Of a stretch of DNA of 64,000 nucleotides, positions 29,727 through 40,014 are shown piece after piece. Under the pieces are notes generated by a model, which did no database searches, was not told where the DNA came from, and saw only the letters and a list, made by a program, of their open reading frames with translations. Origin of the DNA: Methylibium petroleiphilum PM1 (lineage in GTDB: Bacteria > Pseudomonadota > Gammaproteobacteria > Burkholderiales > Burkholderiaceae_C); NCBI RefSeq assembly GCF_000015725.1, contig NC_008825.1:1488001-1552000 (forward strand), given 5' to 3'. The translations under genes and the position numbers were made by a program. The first letter of the stretch is position 1. Each line of letters opens with the position of its first letter.

Positions 29727-32042
29727 ATGGTTGAAATCGAACTCGACGGCCGCAAGGTCGAGGTGCAGGAAGGCAGCATGGTGATGCATGCCGCCGACAA
29801 GGCCGGCACCTACATCCCGCACTTCTGCTATCACAAGAAGCTCAGCATCGCGGCCAACTGCCGGATGTGCCTGGTCGACATCGAGAAGGCGCCCAAGCCG
29901 ATGCCGGCCTGCGCCACGCCGGTGACGCAGGGCATGATCGTGCGCACCAAGAGCGACAAGGCGCTCAAGGCGCAGAGCTCGGTGATGGAATTCCTGCTCA
30001 TCAACCACCCGCTCGACTGCCCGATCTGTGACCAGGGAGGCGAGTGCCAGCTGCAGGACCTGGCGGTGGGCTACGGCAAGTCGGCCTCGCGCTACGAGGA
30101 AGAGAAGCGCGTCGTGCTGCACAAGGACGTCGGACCGCTGATTTCCATGGAGGAGATGAGTCGCTGCATTCACTGCACCCGCTGCGTGCGCTTCGGCCAG
30201 GAAGTGGCCGGCGTGATGGAGCTGGGCATGATCCATCGCGGCGAGCACAGCGAGATCACCACGGTGGCCGGCGACACGGTCGACTCCGAACTGTCGGGCA
30301 ACATGATCGACATCTGCCCGGTCGGTGCGCTCACCAGCAAGCCGTTCCGCTACAGCGCCCGCACCTGGGAGCTGTCGCGACGCAAGTCGGTCAGCCCGCA
30401 CGATTCGACGGGCGCGAACCTGATCGTGCAGGTCAAGAACCACCAGGTGATGCGTGTCGTGCCGCTTGAGAACGAGGCGGTCAACGAATGCTGGATCGCC
30501 GACCGCGACCGCTTCTCCTACGAAGCCCTGAACACTGACGAGCGCCTCACCGCGCCGATGATCAAGCACGACGGGCAGTGGCGCACCGTCGACTGGAATA
30601 CCGCGCTGGAGTACGTCGCCAACGGGCTGAAGTCGATCCAGTCCGAGCACGGTGCCGCGTCCATCGGTGCGCTTGCCACCGCGCACAGCACGGTGGAAGA
30701 GCTTTACCTGCTCGGGCAACTGGTGCGTGGCGTGGGTTCGGACAACATCGACCACCGCTTGCGGCATGCCGAGTTCGACACGGTCGAGAAGGCTCGCTGG
30801 CTCGGCACGAGCATCGAGTCGCTGTCGACGCTGGACCGTGCCTTCGTCATCGGTTCCTTCCTGCGCAAGGACCATCCGCTGTTCGCGCAGCGTCTGCGCC
30901 AGGCGGCCAAGCACGGCGCGCAGGTCTCCAGCCTGCATGCGCTGGCCGACGATTGGCTGATGCCGATCTCCACGCAGTTCACCGCGGCGCCGAGCGCCTG
31001 GGTGGCCGCACTGGCCGGTGTGGCCGCGGCGGTGGCCTCGCACACCGGCGCCGCGGCGCCGGTGGCGGCCGAGGCGAGCGAGCCGGCCAAGGCGATCGCC
31101 GCGTCACTGCTGAGCGGGCAGCGCAAGGCGGTGCTGCTCGGCAATGCCGCGGTCCAGCACCCGCAGGCTTCCCGGCTGCTTGCACTCGCCCAGTTCATCG
31201 CCGAGCAGACCGGTGCCACCTTCGGGGTGCTCGGTGAGGCGGCCAACAGCGTGGGCGCGCAACTTGTCGGGGCCCAGCCGCGCAGCGGCGGGCTGAACGC
31301 CGGGCAGATGCTGTCGCAACCGCTGAAGGCCTACCTGCTGCTCAATGCCGAACCGGTGCTCGACGCGGCCGATGGCCGGCAGGCGGCGGACACGCTGGCC
31401 CGGGCCGGCATGGTGGTGTCTCTGAGCGCCTTCAGGAACGCCAATCTCGAGCACGCCGACGTGCTGCTGCCGATCACGCCGTTCACCGAGACTTCGGGCA
31501 GCTTCGTCAACGCGGAAGGCCGCGTGCAGGGCTTCCACGGCGTCGTCCGGCCGCGCGGTGATGCCCGCCCGGCCTGGAAGGTCCTGCGCGTGCTCGGCTC
31601 GATGCTGGGCCTGCCGGGCTTCGGCTTCGAGACCTCCGAGGAAGTCAAGGCACAGGCGCTGGGTGACGTGTCTGCAGCACTGGCGTCGCGGCTCGGCAAC
31701 GCCAGCCGTGCGAGCGTGGCGATTGCCGCAGATCGCCCCACGCTCGAGCGCGTGGCCGACGTGCCGATCTACGCAGGCGACGCCATCGTGCGCCGTGCAC
31801 CGTCGCTGCAGGCCACCGCCGATGCACGCGCACCGCGTGCCGGGCTGCCGACGGCGCTGTGGCAGCGCCTCGGGTTGGTTGAGGGGGGCCAGGTCCACGT
31901 GCAGCAGGGCAGTGCATCGCTGCGGCTCGCGGCCTACCACGATGCCACGCTAGCACCGACCGCCGTGCGGGTGCCCGCCGGCCATGCCGCCACGGCAGCA
32001 CTGGGCGCGATGTTCGGCGAGATCGCCGTCGAGAAGGCCTGA
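29727..32042 (+). CDS. nuoG: NADH-quinone oxidoreductase subunit G
   Basis: A 771-residue, largest hydrophilic subunit, with several iron-sulfur clusters. [2Fe-2S] ligands are in [18 protein letters not shown] (about residue 32) and MPACATPV. [4Fe-4S] ligands are in [18 protein letters not shown] (about 95) and [12 protein letters not shown] (about 150), with a further cysteine in [15 protein letters not shown]. The extra cluster motif found in E. coli NuoG is not seen. The C-terminal molybdopterin-enzyme-like domain (about 220-771) is degenerate and Ala-rich. Confidence 0.96.
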   Translation: MVEIELDGRKVEVQEGSMVMHAADKAGTYIPHFCYHKKLSIAANCRMCLVDIEKAPKPMPACATPVTQGMIVRTKSDKALKAQSSVMEFLLINHPLDCPICDQGGECQLQDLAVGYGKSASRYEEEKRVVLHKDVGPLISMEEMSRCIHCTRCVRFGQEVAGVMELGMIHRGEHSEITTVAGDTVDSELSGNMIDICPVGALTSKPFRYSARTWELSRRKSVSPHDSTGANLIVQVKNHQVMRVVPLENEAVNECWIADRDRFSYEALNTDERLTAPMIKHDGQWRTVDWNTALEYVANGLKSIQSEHGAASIGALATAHSTVEELYLLGQLVRGVGSDNIDHRLRHAEFDTVEKARWLGTSIESLSTLDRAFVIGSFLRKDHPLFAQRLRQAAKHGAQVSSLHALADDWLMPISTQFTAAPSAWVAALAGVAAAVASHTGAAAPVAAEASEPAKAIAASLLSGQRKAVLLGNAAVQHPQASRLLALAQFIAEQTGATFGVLGEAANSVGAQLVGAQPRSGGLNAGQMLSQPLKAYLLLNAEPVLDAADGRQAADTLARAGMVVSLSAFRNANLEHADVLLPITPFTETSGSFVNAEGRVQGFHGVVRPRGDARPAWKVLRVLGSMLGLPGFGFETSEEVKAQALGDVSAALASRLGNASRASVAIAADRPTLERVADVPIYAGDAIVRRAPSLQATADARAPRAGLPTALWQRLGLVEGGQVHVQQGSASLRLAAYHDATLAPTAVRVPAGHAATAALGAMFGEIAVEKA

Positions 32043-32047
32043 ACATC

Positions 32048-33112
32048 ATGATCGAGAGCTTCAACCAGTTCGGCAGCAGCCTGCTCGGCGGCTTCTGGCC
32101 CGTCGTGTGGAACCTGATCAAGATCGTGGCACTGATCGCGCCGCTGATGGGTTGCGTCGCCTACCTCACGCTGTGGGAACGCAAGGCCATCGGCTGGACG
32201 CAGATCCGTCCCGGCCCCAACCGCGTCGGCCCCTGGGGCCTGCTCACGCCGATCGCCGATGCGGTCAAGCTGATCTTCAAGGAAATCATCCTGCCGACGG
32301 CGGCCAACAAGGGCCTGTTCCTGCTCGGCCCCGTGATGACCATCATGCCGGCGCTTGCCGCCTGGGTGGTCGTGCCGTTCGGCCCGGAAGTGGCGCTGGC
32401 CAACATCAACGCCGGCCTGCTGTTCCTGATGGCGATCACCTCGATGGAGGTCTATGGCGTGATCATCGCCGGCTGGGCATCGAACTCGAAGTACGCCTTC
32501 CTCGGCGCGCTGCGCGCCTCGGCGCAGATGGTCAGCTACGAGATCGCGATGGGCTTCGCGCTGGTGGTGGTGCTGATGGTGTCGGGCACCCTGAACATGA
32601 CCGAGATCGTGCTCGGGCAGGACAGGGGGCGCTTCGCCGACATGGGGCTCAACTTCCTCAGCTGGAACTGGCTGCCGCTGTTCCCCATCTTCATCGTCTA
32701 CTTCATCTCCGGCCTCGCCGAGACCAACCGCCACCCCTTCGACGTGGTGGAAGGCGAGTCCGAGATCGTGGCCGGTCACATGATCGAGTACTCGGGCATG
32801 GCCTTCGCCATGTTCTTCCTGGCCGAGTACGCCAACATGATCCTGATCTCGGCGCTTGCCGTGACCATGTTCCTGGGGGGCTGGCTGCCGCCGATCGACA
32901 GCGTCGTCTTCAACTGGATTCCGGGTTGGATCTGGCTGGGCCTCAAGACCTTCGTGGTCGTGACCATGTTCCTGTGGGTGCGCTCCACGTTCCCGCGCTT
33001 TCGCTACGACCAGATCATGCGGCTGGGCTGGAAGATCTTCATCCCGATCACGTTGATCTGGCTGGTCGTCGTGGGGCTGTGGATCCAGTCGCCGTGGAAC
33101 ATCTGGAAATAA
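32048..33112 (+). CDS. nuoH: NADH-quinone oxidoreductase subunit H
   Basis: A 354-residue, roughly eight-helix membrane subunit joining the two arms and contributing to the quinone channel. Conserved blocks are [21 protein letters not shown] (about residues 42-62, by position), [20 protein letters not shown] (about 225) and [18 protein letters not shown] near 315. It begins five bases after the nuoG stop. Confidence 0.97.
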   Translation: MIESFNQFGSSLLGGFWPVVWNLIKIVALIAPLMGCVAYLTLWERKAIGWTQIRPGPNRVGPWGLLTPIADAVKLIFKEIILPTAANKGLFLLGPVMTIMPALAAWVVVPFGPEVALANINAGLLFLMAITSMEVYGVIIAGWASNSKYAFLGALRASAQMVSYEIAMGFALVVVLMVSGTLNMTEIVLGQDRGRFADMGLNFLSWNWLPLFPIFIVYFISGLAETNRHPFDVVEGESEIVAGHMIEYSGMAFAMFFLAEYANMILISALAVTMFLGGWLPPIDSVVFNWIPGWIWLGLKTFVVVTMFLWVRSTFPRFRYDQIMRLGWKIFIPITLIWLVVVGLWIQSPWNIWK

Positions 33113-33125
33113 GGAGGGCCTGACC

Positions 33126-33623
33126 ATGTCCGCTGTGGCCTCCATCAAGGAATTCTTCAACACCTTCTTCCTTCTCGAACTGCTGAAGGGGATGAAGCTG
33201 ACCGGCCGGCACTTCCTGTCGCCGGCCATCACGGTGCAGTTCCCGGAAGAGAAGACGCCGCTGTCGCCGCGTTTCCGCGGCCTGCACGCGCTGCGCCGCT
33301 ACGAGAACGGCGAGGAACGCTGCATCGCCTGCAAGTTGTGCGAGGCGGTCTGTCCGGCGCTGGCCATCACCATCGAGTCCGAGGTGCGCGACGACGGCAG
33401 CCGCCGCACGACGCGCTACGACATCGACCTGACCAAGTGCATCTTCTGCGGCTTCTGCGAGGAAAGCTGCCCCGTCGACTCGATCGTAGAGACCCACATC
33501 TTCGAATACCACGGCGAGAAGCGCGGCGACCTGTACTTCACCAAGGACATGTTGCTGGCCGTGGGCGACCGCTACGAAAACGAAATCGCCGCCAACAAGG
33601 AGGCCGACGCAGCCTACCGGTGA
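33126..33623 (+). CDS. nuoI: NADH-quinone oxidoreductase subunit I
   Basis: A 165-residue ferredoxin-like subunit holding clusters N6a and N6b. Two CxxCxxCxxxCP motifs are visible: [12 protein letters not shown] (about residue 63) and [12 protein letters not shown] (about 102). The N-terminal amphipathic helix region ([20 protein letters not shown]) is typical. It is preceded by AAGGAGG and lies 13 bases after nuoH. Confidence 0.97.
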   Translation: MSAVASIKEFFNTFFLLELLKGMKLTGRHFLSPAITVQFPEEKTPLSPRFRGLHALRRYENGEERCIACKLCEAVCPALAITIESEVRDDGSRRTTRYDIDLTKCIFCGFCEESCPVDSIVETHIFEYHGEKRGDLYFTKDMLLAVGDRYENEIAANKEADAAYR

Positions 33624-33664
33624 CCTGGCCCTCGAGGGCCCGGACTTCGGTTGCGGACGACACC

Positions 33665-34312
33665 ATGAACACAGAATCTGCGCTTTTCTACGTCTTCTCG
33701 GCGATCCTCCTGTTCGCCTCGTTCCGCGTCATCACCGCGCGCAGCGCCGTCTATGCCGCGCTCTACCTGGTGCTGGCCTTCTTCAACGCCGCCTGCGTGT
33801 GGATGTTGCTGGAGGCCGAGTTCCTGGCGATCTCGCTGGTGCTGGTCTACGTCGGGGCCGTGATGGTGCTGTTCCTGTTCGTGGTGATGATGCTCGACGC
33901 CAATGCCGACACGGTACGCAAGGGCTTCTGGCAGCTGTTCCCGGTGGCAGGCACGATCGGCGCAGTGATCGCGGCCGAGATGATCTGGGTGCTGCGCCGG
34001 GGCTTCGATCTGCCCGAGGCGCCGCCGCTCGATGCCGTGGCCGCGCAGATGGGCAACACCAAGCTGCTCGGCATCGAGATCTACACGCACTACCTGTACC
34101 CGCTGCAGATCGCCGCGGTGCTGCTTCTGGTGGCCATCATCGCGGCGATTGCGCTGACGCTGCGCAAGCGCAAGGACAGCAAGTACGTCGACCCGTCCGC
34201 ACAGGTGAAGGTGCGCAAGGCCGACCGCGTGCGCATCGTCCAGATGCAGCCCGAGCGTCCGCCAGCGCCGCCGGCGCCGGCCGAACCGGCAGCCACCGGA
34301 GGGAAGACATGA
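33665..34312 (+). CDS. nuoJ: NADH-quinone oxidoreductase subunit J
   Basis: A 215-residue membrane-arm subunit with five hydrophobic segments. The conserved [29 protein letters not shown] region (about residues 55-80, by position) contains the pi-bulge helix of the family. The C-terminal 45 residues are basic, then Pro/Ala-rich ([15 protein letters not shown]), a betaproteobacterial extension with no known role. The stop overlaps the nuoK start. Confidence 0.95.
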   Translation: MNTESALFYVFSAILLFASFRVITARSAVYAALYLVLAFFNAACVWMLLEAEFLAISLVLVYVGAVMVLFLFVVMMLDANADTVRKGFWQLFPVAGTIGAVIAAEMIWVLRRGFDLPEAPPLDAVAAQMGNTKLLGIEIYTHYLYPLQIAAVLLLVAIIAAIALTLRKRKDSKYVDPSAQVKVRKADRVRIVQMQPERPPAPPAPAEPAATGGKT

Positions 34313-34617
34313 GCATCACGCTGGGCCATTACCTCTCGCTGGGCGCGATGCTGTTCGCGCTGTCGGTGATCGGCATCTTCCTGAACCGCAAGAACCTCAT
34401 CGTGCTGCTGATGGCGATCGAGCTGATGCTGCTGGCCGTCAACCTGAACTTCGTGGCCTTCTCCCACTACCTGGGCGACATGGCCGGCCAGGTGTTCGTG
34501 TTCTTCATCCTGACCGTGGCCGCCGCCGAATCGGCGATCGGCCTGGCCATCCTGGTGGTGCTGTTCCGCAACCGATCGACGATCAACGTCGACGAGCTCG
34601 ACGCACTGAAGGGCTGA
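34309..34617 (+). CDS. nuoK: NADH-quinone oxidoreductase subunit K
   Basis: A 102-residue, three-helix antiporter-like membrane subunit. Both functional glutamates are present, in [15 protein letters not shown] (about residue 36) and [13 protein letters not shown] (about 72). Length matches the family exactly. It overlaps nuoJ by four bases (ATGA) with GGAGGGAAG upstream. Confidence 0.97.
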   Translation: MSITLGHYLSLGAMLFALSVIGIFLNRKNLIVLLMAIELMLLAVNLNFVAFSHYLGDMAGQVFVFFILTVAAAESAIGLAILVVLFRNRSTINVDELDALKG

Positions 34618-34681
34618 CCCACGACCCAACGCAGGGGCGGGCCGGCGTGCCCGTCCGTTCGAAAGAGCAGAGAACAACAAG

Positions 34682-36694
34682 ATGGCTGGACTTTCACAAT
34701 CGATGCTGCTCGCCGTACCGCTCGCGCCCCTGGTGGGTGCCGTGGTGGCCGGCCTGTTCGGCAAGGCGGTCGGGCGGCGTGGTGCGCACAGCGTCACCAT
34801 CCTCGGTGTGCTGATCGCCTTCGTGCTCTCGGCGATCACGCTGAAGGCCGTGGTGCTCGACGGCGCGCGCTTCAACGCCACGATCTACGAGTGGCTGGTG
34901 ATCGGCGGCCTGAAGATGGAGGTCGGCTTCCTCGTGGACGGCCTCACCGCGATGATGATGTGCGTGGTGACCTTCGTCTCGCTGATGGTGCACATCTACA
35001 CCATCGGCTACATGGAAGAAGACCCGGGCTACCAGCGCTTCTTCTCCTACATCTCGCTGTTCACCTTCTCGATGTTGATGCTCGTGATGAGCAACAACAT
35101 GCTGCAGCTGTTCTTCGGCTGGGAGGCGGTGGGCCTGGTGAGCTACCTGCTGATCGGCTTCTGGTACACCAAGCCGACGGCGATCTTCGCCAACATGAAG
35201 GCCTTCCTGGTGAACCGGGTCGGTGACTTCGGCTTCATCCTCGGCATCGGCCTGCTGCTGGCCTACGGCGGCACGCTCAACTACGGCGAGCTGTTCGCCC
35301 AGGCGCCCGAACTGGCGAAGCAGGGTTTCCCCGGCACCGACTGGATGCTGATCACGGTGGCCTGTATCTGCCTCTTCATCGGCGCGATGGGCAAGAGCGC
35401 GCAGTTCCCGCTGCACGTCTGGTTGCCGGACTCGATGGAAGGCCCGACGCCGATCTCGGCGCTGATCCACGCGGCGACGATGGTGACCGCCGGCATCTTC
35501 ATGGTCGCGCGCATGTCGCCGCTGTTCGAGCTGTCCGATACGGCGCTGTCCTTCGTGATGGTGATCGGCGCGATCACCGCGCTGTTCATGGGTTTCCTGG
35601 GCATCATCCAGAACGACATCAAGCGCGTGGTGGCCTACTCGACGCTGTCGCAGCTGGGCTACATGACGGTGGCGCTCGGGGCCTCGGCCTACTCGATCGC
35701 CGTCTTCCACCTGATGACCCACGCCTTCTTCAAGGCGCTGCTGTTCCTCGGTGCCGGCTCGGTGATCATCGGCATGCACCACGACCAGGACATCCGCAAC
35801 ATGGGCGGCCTGCGCAAGTACATGCCCATCACCTGGATCACCTCGCTGCTGGGCTCGCTGGCACTGATCGGCACTCCGCTGTTCTCGGGCTTCTACAGCA
35901 AGGACTCGATCATCGAGGCGGTGCACGCGAGCCACCTGTGGGGCTCGGGCTTTGCCTACCTGGCGGTTGTCGCCGGCGTGTTCGTCACGGCCTTCTACTC
36001 GTTCCGGATGTACTTCCTCGTGTTCCACGGCAAGGAGCGCTTCCGCGACAAGCCCTTCCCGGGCGAGCACGACCACCACGACGCGCACGATGACCACGGC
36101 CATGCCGTGCACCATGATCCGCACGAGTCTCCCTGGGTCGTGACGGTGCCGCTGGTGCTGCTGGCCATTCCGTCGGTGCTGATCGGCTACCTGACGATCC
36201 AGCCGATGCTGTTCGGGGACTTCTTCAAGGACTCGATCTTCGTCAATGCCGCCGCGCATCCGGCACTGGAAGAGCTGGCCGAGGCGTTCCACGGCGCCGC
36301 GGCGATGGCGCTGCACGGTCTCCAGACGCTGCCGTTCTGGCTGGCGCTCGCCGGCGTGGTGATCGCCTACGTGTTCTACATGCTCAAGCCGGGCATCCCT
36401 GCCGCGATCGCGCGCACGTTGTCGCCGATCGTGCGTCTCCTCGAGAACAAGTACTACATGGACTGGATCAACGAGAACCTGCTGGCGCCGGCCGCCCGTG
36501 GCCTGGGGCGCGGCCTGTGGAGGGGTGGCGACGTGGCCGTCATCGACGGTGCGATCAACGGCTCGGCGCGCCTGGTCGGCTGGATCGCCACGCTGACCAA
36601 GCCCTTCCAGTCCGGCTACATCTACCACTACGCACTGGTCATGATCATCGGCGTGTTCGCGCTGATGACCTGGTTCGTGTGGCTGGCCAAGTGA
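34682..36694 (+). CDS. nuoL: NADH-quinone oxidoreductase subunit L
   Basis: A 670-residue distal proton-pumping subunit with about sixteen membrane segments. Key charged residues lie in FFGWEAVGLVSYLLIGFW (Glu, about residue 145), AQFPLHVWLPDSMEGPTPISALIHAATM (about 240, by position) and the lysine in LFSGFYSKDSI (about 405). A His/Asp-rich loop (HDHHDAHDDHGHAVHHDPHE-like, about 462-482) separates the antiporter core from the lateral helix region; it is a plausible metal-binding surface loop of uncertain meaning. Confidence 0.97.
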   Translation: MAGLSQSMLLAVPLAPLVGAVVAGLFGKAVGRRGAHSVTILGVLIAFVLSAITLKAVVLDGARFNATIYEWLVIGGLKMEVGFLVDGLTAMMMCVVTFVSLMVHIYTIGYMEEDPGYQRFFSYISLFTFSMLMLVMSNNMLQLFFGWEAVGLVSYLLIGFWYTKPTAIFANMKAFLVNRVGDFGFILGIGLLLAYGGTLNYGELFAQAPELAKQGFPGTDWMLITVACICLFIGAMGKSAQFPLHVWLPDSMEGPTPISALIHAATMVTAGIFMVARMSPLFELSDTALSFVMVIGAITALFMGFLGIIQNDIKRVVAYSTLSQLGYMTVALGASAYSIAVFHLMTHAFFKALLFLGAGSVIIGMHHDQDIRNMGGLRKYMPITWITSLLGSLALIGTPLFSGFYSKDSIIEAVHASHLWGSGFAYLAVVAGVFVTAFYSFRMYFLVFHGKERFRDKPFPGEHDHHDAHDDHGHAVHHDPHESPWVVTVPLVLLAIPSVLIGYLTIQPMLFGDFFKDSIFVNAAAHPALEELAEAFHGAAAMALHGLQTLPFWLALAGVVIAYVFYMLKPGIPAAIARTLSPIVRLLENKYYMDWINENLLAPAARGLGRGLWRGGDVAVIDGAINGSARLVGWIATLTKPFQSGYIYHYALVMIIGVFALMTWFVWLAK

Positions 36695-36709
36695 GCGAGG
36701 ACGACTGAC

Positions 36710-38185
36710 ATGGGTCTGCTTTCGCTCGCCATCTGGATGCCGATCGTGTTCGGCGTTGTGCTGCTCGCCGCCGGGCGCGACGAGCACGCCGGCGTCGTCC
36801 GCTGGATCGCGCTGGTCGCCGCGGTGCTCAGCTTCGCCGTCACGCTGCCGCTCGTCACGGGCTTCGACACCGCGACCGCGTCGATGCAGTTCAGCGAGAA
36901 CCTCGCCTGGATCGACCGCTTCAACGTGCGCTACCACCTGGGCGTCGACGGTATCTCGGTGTGGTTCGTGCTGCTCACGGCCTTCATCACGGTCATCGTC
37001 GTCATCGCCGCCTGGGAGGTGGTCACGGAGCGCGTCAACCAGTACATGGGCGCCTTCCTGATCCTGTCGGGCCTGATGGTCGGTGTGTTCTCGGCGCTCG
37101 ACGGGCTGCTGTTCTACGTGTTCTTCGAGGCCACGCTGATCCCGATGTACATCATCATCGGCGTGTGGGGCGGCCCGCGGCGCGTCTATGCCGCGTTCAA
37201 GTTCTTCCTCTACACGCTGCTCGGCTCGCTGCTGATGCTGATCGCGCTGATCTACCTGTACTACAAGTCGGGCGGCAGCTTCGAGATCCTCGAGTGGCAC
37301 ACGCTGCCGCTGCCGATGACGGCGCAGACGCTGCTGTTCTTCGCCTTCTTCGCCGCCTTCGCGGTCAAGGTGCCGATGTGGCCGGTGCACACCTGGCTGC
37401 CCGACGCCCACGTCGAGGCACCGACCGGCGGCTCGGTGGTGCTGGCGGCCATCATGCTCAAGCTCGGCGCCTACGGCTTCCTGCGCTTCTCGATGCCGAT
37501 CGCGCCGGACGCCAGCCACGAATGGGCCTTCTTCGTCATCGCGCTGTCGCTGATCGCCGTGCTGTACATCGGCCTGGTGGCGCTGGTGCAGCAGGACATG
37601 AAGAAGCTGGTGGCCTATTCGTCGATCGCCCACATGGGCTTCGTGACGTTGGGCTTCTTCATCTTCAACGAACTGGGCGTCTCGGGCGGCATCGTGCAGA
37701 TGATCAGCCACGGCTTCGTCTCGGGGGCCATGTTCCTGTGCATCGGCGTGCTCTACGACCGCGTCCACTCGCGCGAGATCGCGTCCTACGGCGGGGTGGT
37801 CAACACGATGCCGAAGTTCACCGCGCTGGCGGTCTTCTTCGCCATGGCCAACTGCGGCCTGCCGGGCACCGCCGGCTTCGTCGGCGAGTGGATGGTGATC
37901 CTCGGCGCCGTGAAGTTCAACTTCTGGATCGGCCTGCTGGCAGCCACGACGCTGATCTTCGGTGCTGCCTACACGCTTTGGATGGTCAAGCGCGTCTACT
38001 TCGGCGCGGTGGCGAACGACCACGTGCGCGAACTGACCGACATCAACGGCCGCGAGTTCTTCATGTTGTCGCTGCTGGCCGCCGCGGTGCTGTGGATGGG
38101 CGTCTACCCGAAGCCCTTCACCGACGTGATGCAGGTCTCCGTGACCGAACTGCTGAAGCACGTGGCTGTCTCGAAGCTGAACTGA
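36710..38185 (+). CDS. nuoM: NADH-quinone oxidoreductase subunit M
   Basis: A 491-residue antiporter-like proton-pumping subunit with fourteen hydrophobic segments. The signature FFEATLIPMYIIIGVWGG (about residues 140-157) carries the conserved glutamate, and KVPMWPVHTWLPDAHVEAP (about 222-240) the lysine and aspartates. NCGLPGTAGFVGEWMVI near 382 is also conserved. It follows nuoL by 15 bases. Confidence 0.97.
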   Translation: MGLLSLAIWMPIVFGVVLLAAGRDEHAGVVRWIALVAAVLSFAVTLPLVTGFDTATASMQFSENLAWIDRFNVRYHLGVDGISVWFVLLTAFITVIVVIAAWEVVTERVNQYMGAFLILSGLMVGVFSALDGLLFYVFFEATLIPMYIIIGVWGGPRRVYAAFKFFLYTLLGSLLMLIALIYLYYKSGGSFEILEWHTLPLPMTAQTLLFFAFFAAFAVKVPMWPVHTWLPDAHVEAPTGGSVVLAAIMLKLGAYGFLRFSMPIAPDASHEWAFFVIALSLIAVLYIGLVALVQQDMKKLVAYSSIAHMGFVTLGFFIFNELGVSGGIVQMISHGFVSGAMFLCIGVLYDRVHSREIASYGGVVNTMPKFTALAVFFAMANCGLPGTAGFVGEWMVILGAVKFNFWIGLLAATTLIFGAAYTLWMVKRVYFGAVANDHVRELTDINGREFFMLSLLAAAVLWMGVYPKPFTDVMQVSVTELLKHVAVSKLN

Positions 38186-38201
38186 TCGCCAGGCCACCTC
38201 T

Positions 38202-39686
38202 ATGAACGACATGAACTGGCTCGCCATCTACCCCGAGATCGTGCTGCTCGCGATGACCTGCGTGATCGCGCTGGTCGATCTGTACTCGCGATCGCCCAAG
38301 CGCACCCTGACCTATGTGCTGTCACTGGCGACGCTGGTCGCCGTGGCGCTGATGCATCTCAGCTACTTCCGGGGCGGCTTCACGCTCTACGCGATGCAGG
38401 GCATGGTGGTGGCCGATCCGATGGGCCATCTGCTGGCCTTCTTCGCCACCGTCGCGACCTTCATCACGCTGGTCTACGCGCGCCCTTATGCCGCCGACCG
38501 CGAGCTGCTGAAGGGCGAACTGTTCACGCTGGCGCTGTTCTCGCTGCTCGGGATCTCGATCATGATCTCGGCCAACAACTTCCTGGTCATCTACCTGGGC
38601 CTGGAGCTGATGTCGCTGAGCCTGTACGCGCTGGTCGCGCTGCGCCGGGATCACGCGGTGTCCACCGAAGCGGCGATGAAGTATTTCGTGCTGGGCGCGC
38701 TCGCCAGCGGCTTCCTGCTGTACGGCCTGTCGATGATGTACGGCGCGACCGGTTCGCTCGACCTCGGCGAGGTGTTCAAGGCCATCGGCACCGGGCAGAT
38801 CAACAAGCAGGTGCTGGTGTTCGGCGTGGTGTTCGTGGTCGCCGGCCTGGGCTTCAAGCTCGGCGTCGTGCCCTTCCACATGTGGGTGCCTGACGTCTAT
38901 CAGGGTGCGCCCACGGCGATCACGCTGATGATCGCCGGCGCTCCCAAGCTGGCCGCCTTCGCGATCACGATCCGCCTGCTGGTCGAGGGCATGATCGGCC
39001 TCGCGCTCGACTGGCAGCAGATGCTCATCGTGCTGTCGGTCGCGTCGATGGTGATCGGCAATGTCGCCGCGATCGCGCAGAGCAACCTCAAGCGCATGCT
39101 GGCCTATTCGGCGATCGCCCAGCTCGGCTTCATGCTGCTGGGCCTGACGCCGACCGTGATCTCCGGCAACACCTTCTCGGCCGCCAACGGCTACAGCTCG
39201 GCGATGTTCTACCTGGTCACCTACCTGCTGACCACGTTGTGCACCTTCGGCGTGATCATGGTGTTGGCACGCCAGGGCTTCGAGGCCGAGGAGATCGATG
39301 ACCTCCGTGGGCTCAACCAGCGCAACCCGCTGCTCGCAGCCATCATGGGCATCTGCATGTTCTCGCTGGCGGGCATCCCGCCGGCGGTGGGCTTCTATGC
39401 CAAGCTCGCGGTGCTGCAGGCGCTGGTGTCGACCAACGTCACCGGCTACATCGTGCTGGCTGTCGTGGCGGTGCTGTTGTCGCTGGTGGGCGCCTTCTAT
39501 TACCTGCGCGTCGTCAAGACCATGTACTTCGACGAGCCGGCCGCCGGCCCGGCGCTCGTCGCAGGACCGACCGAGGTGCGCGTGCTGTTGTCGCTGAATG
39601 GCGCGGCGGTGCTGGTGTTCGGCCTGCTGCCCGGTGGTCTGATGGCGCTGTGCGCCGACGCCATCCGGCTCGCGCTGGCCACCTGA
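38202..39686 (+). CDS. nuoN: NADH-quinone oxidoreductase subunit N
   Basis: A 494-residue antiporter-like subunit, the last of the fourteen core genes. LGLELMSLSLYALVALRRD (about residues 130-148) and FKLGVVPFHMWVPDVYQGAPT (about 224-244, by position) are the conserved ion-path segments. About fourteen membrane helices are visible. It follows nuoM by 16 bases and precedes a DUF2818 gene by seven. Confidence 0.97.
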   Translation: MNDMNWLAIYPEIVLLAMTCVIALVDLYSRSPKRTLTYVLSLATLVAVALMHLSYFRGGFTLYAMQGMVVADPMGHLLAFFATVATFITLVYARPYAADRELLKGELFTLALFSLLGISIMISANNFLVIYLGLELMSLSLYALVALRRDHAVSTEAAMKYFVLGALASGFLLYGLSMMYGATGSLDLGEVFKAIGTGQINKQVLVFGVVFVVAGLGFKLGVVPFHMWVPDVYQGAPTAITLMIAGAPKLAAFAITIRLLVEGMIGLALDWQQMLIVLSVASMVIGNVAAIAQSNLKRMLAYSAIAQLGFMLLGLTPTVISGNTFSAANGYSSAMFYLVTYLLTTLCTFGVIMVLARQGFEAEEIDDLRGLNQRNPLLAAIMGICMFSLAGIPPAVGFYAKLAVLQALVSTNVTGYIVLAVVAVLLSLVGAFYYLRVVKTMYFDEPAAGPALVAGPTEVRVLLSLNGAAVLVFGLLPGGLMALCADAIRLALAT

Positions 39687-39693
39687 GGCCGGC

Positions 39694-40002
39694 ATGACGA
39701 CTTCGCCCGCCGTCTGGCTGGTGCTCGCCCTGGCGCTGCTGGCGGCCAATCTGCCGTTCGTCAATGAACGGTTGTTTGTCGTTGGCCCGCAACGGGCGCC
39801 AGCCAAGCCGCTCGGCTGGCGCCTGCTCGAACTGCTGAGCCTGGGCGCGCTCGTCGTGCTGCTCGGCATGGGACTCGAGGCCCGCATCGGTCAGCGCCAT
39901 CCGCAGGGTTGGGAGTTCTATGCGGTGATGCTGTGCCTGTTCTTCACGTTCGCATTTCCCGGCTTCGTGTGGCGTTACCTTCGGCGCCATCCTCCTGGCT
40001 GA
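39694..40002 (+). CDS. DUF2818 membrane protein
   Basis: A 102-residue protein with three hydrophobic segments (about residues 6-22, 45-62 and 75-93). It matches the DUF2818 family, recognised by LALALLAANLPFVNERLF and the C-terminal FTFAFPGFVWRYL. I know this gene mainly as a neighbour of nuoN in Burkholderiales. Starting seven bases after nuoN, it is almost certainly in the complex I transcript. A role as a clade-specific complex I accessory or assembly factor is inference. Confidence 0.85.
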   Translation: MTTSPAVWLVLALALLAANLPFVNERLFVVGPQRAPAKPLGWRLLELLSLGALVVLLGMGLEARIGQRHPQGWEFYAVMLCLFFTFAFPGFVWRYLRRHPPG

Positions 40003-40014
40003 ACCCGGATCGCG

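Noticed and set aside
34694-38227. A 1177-codon open frame antisense to nuoL and nuoM
   Set aside because: It is His/Arg/Asp/Gln-rich with no recognisable domain, and mirrors highly conserved nuo genes. Long antisense frames are expected where third positions are mostly G or C.
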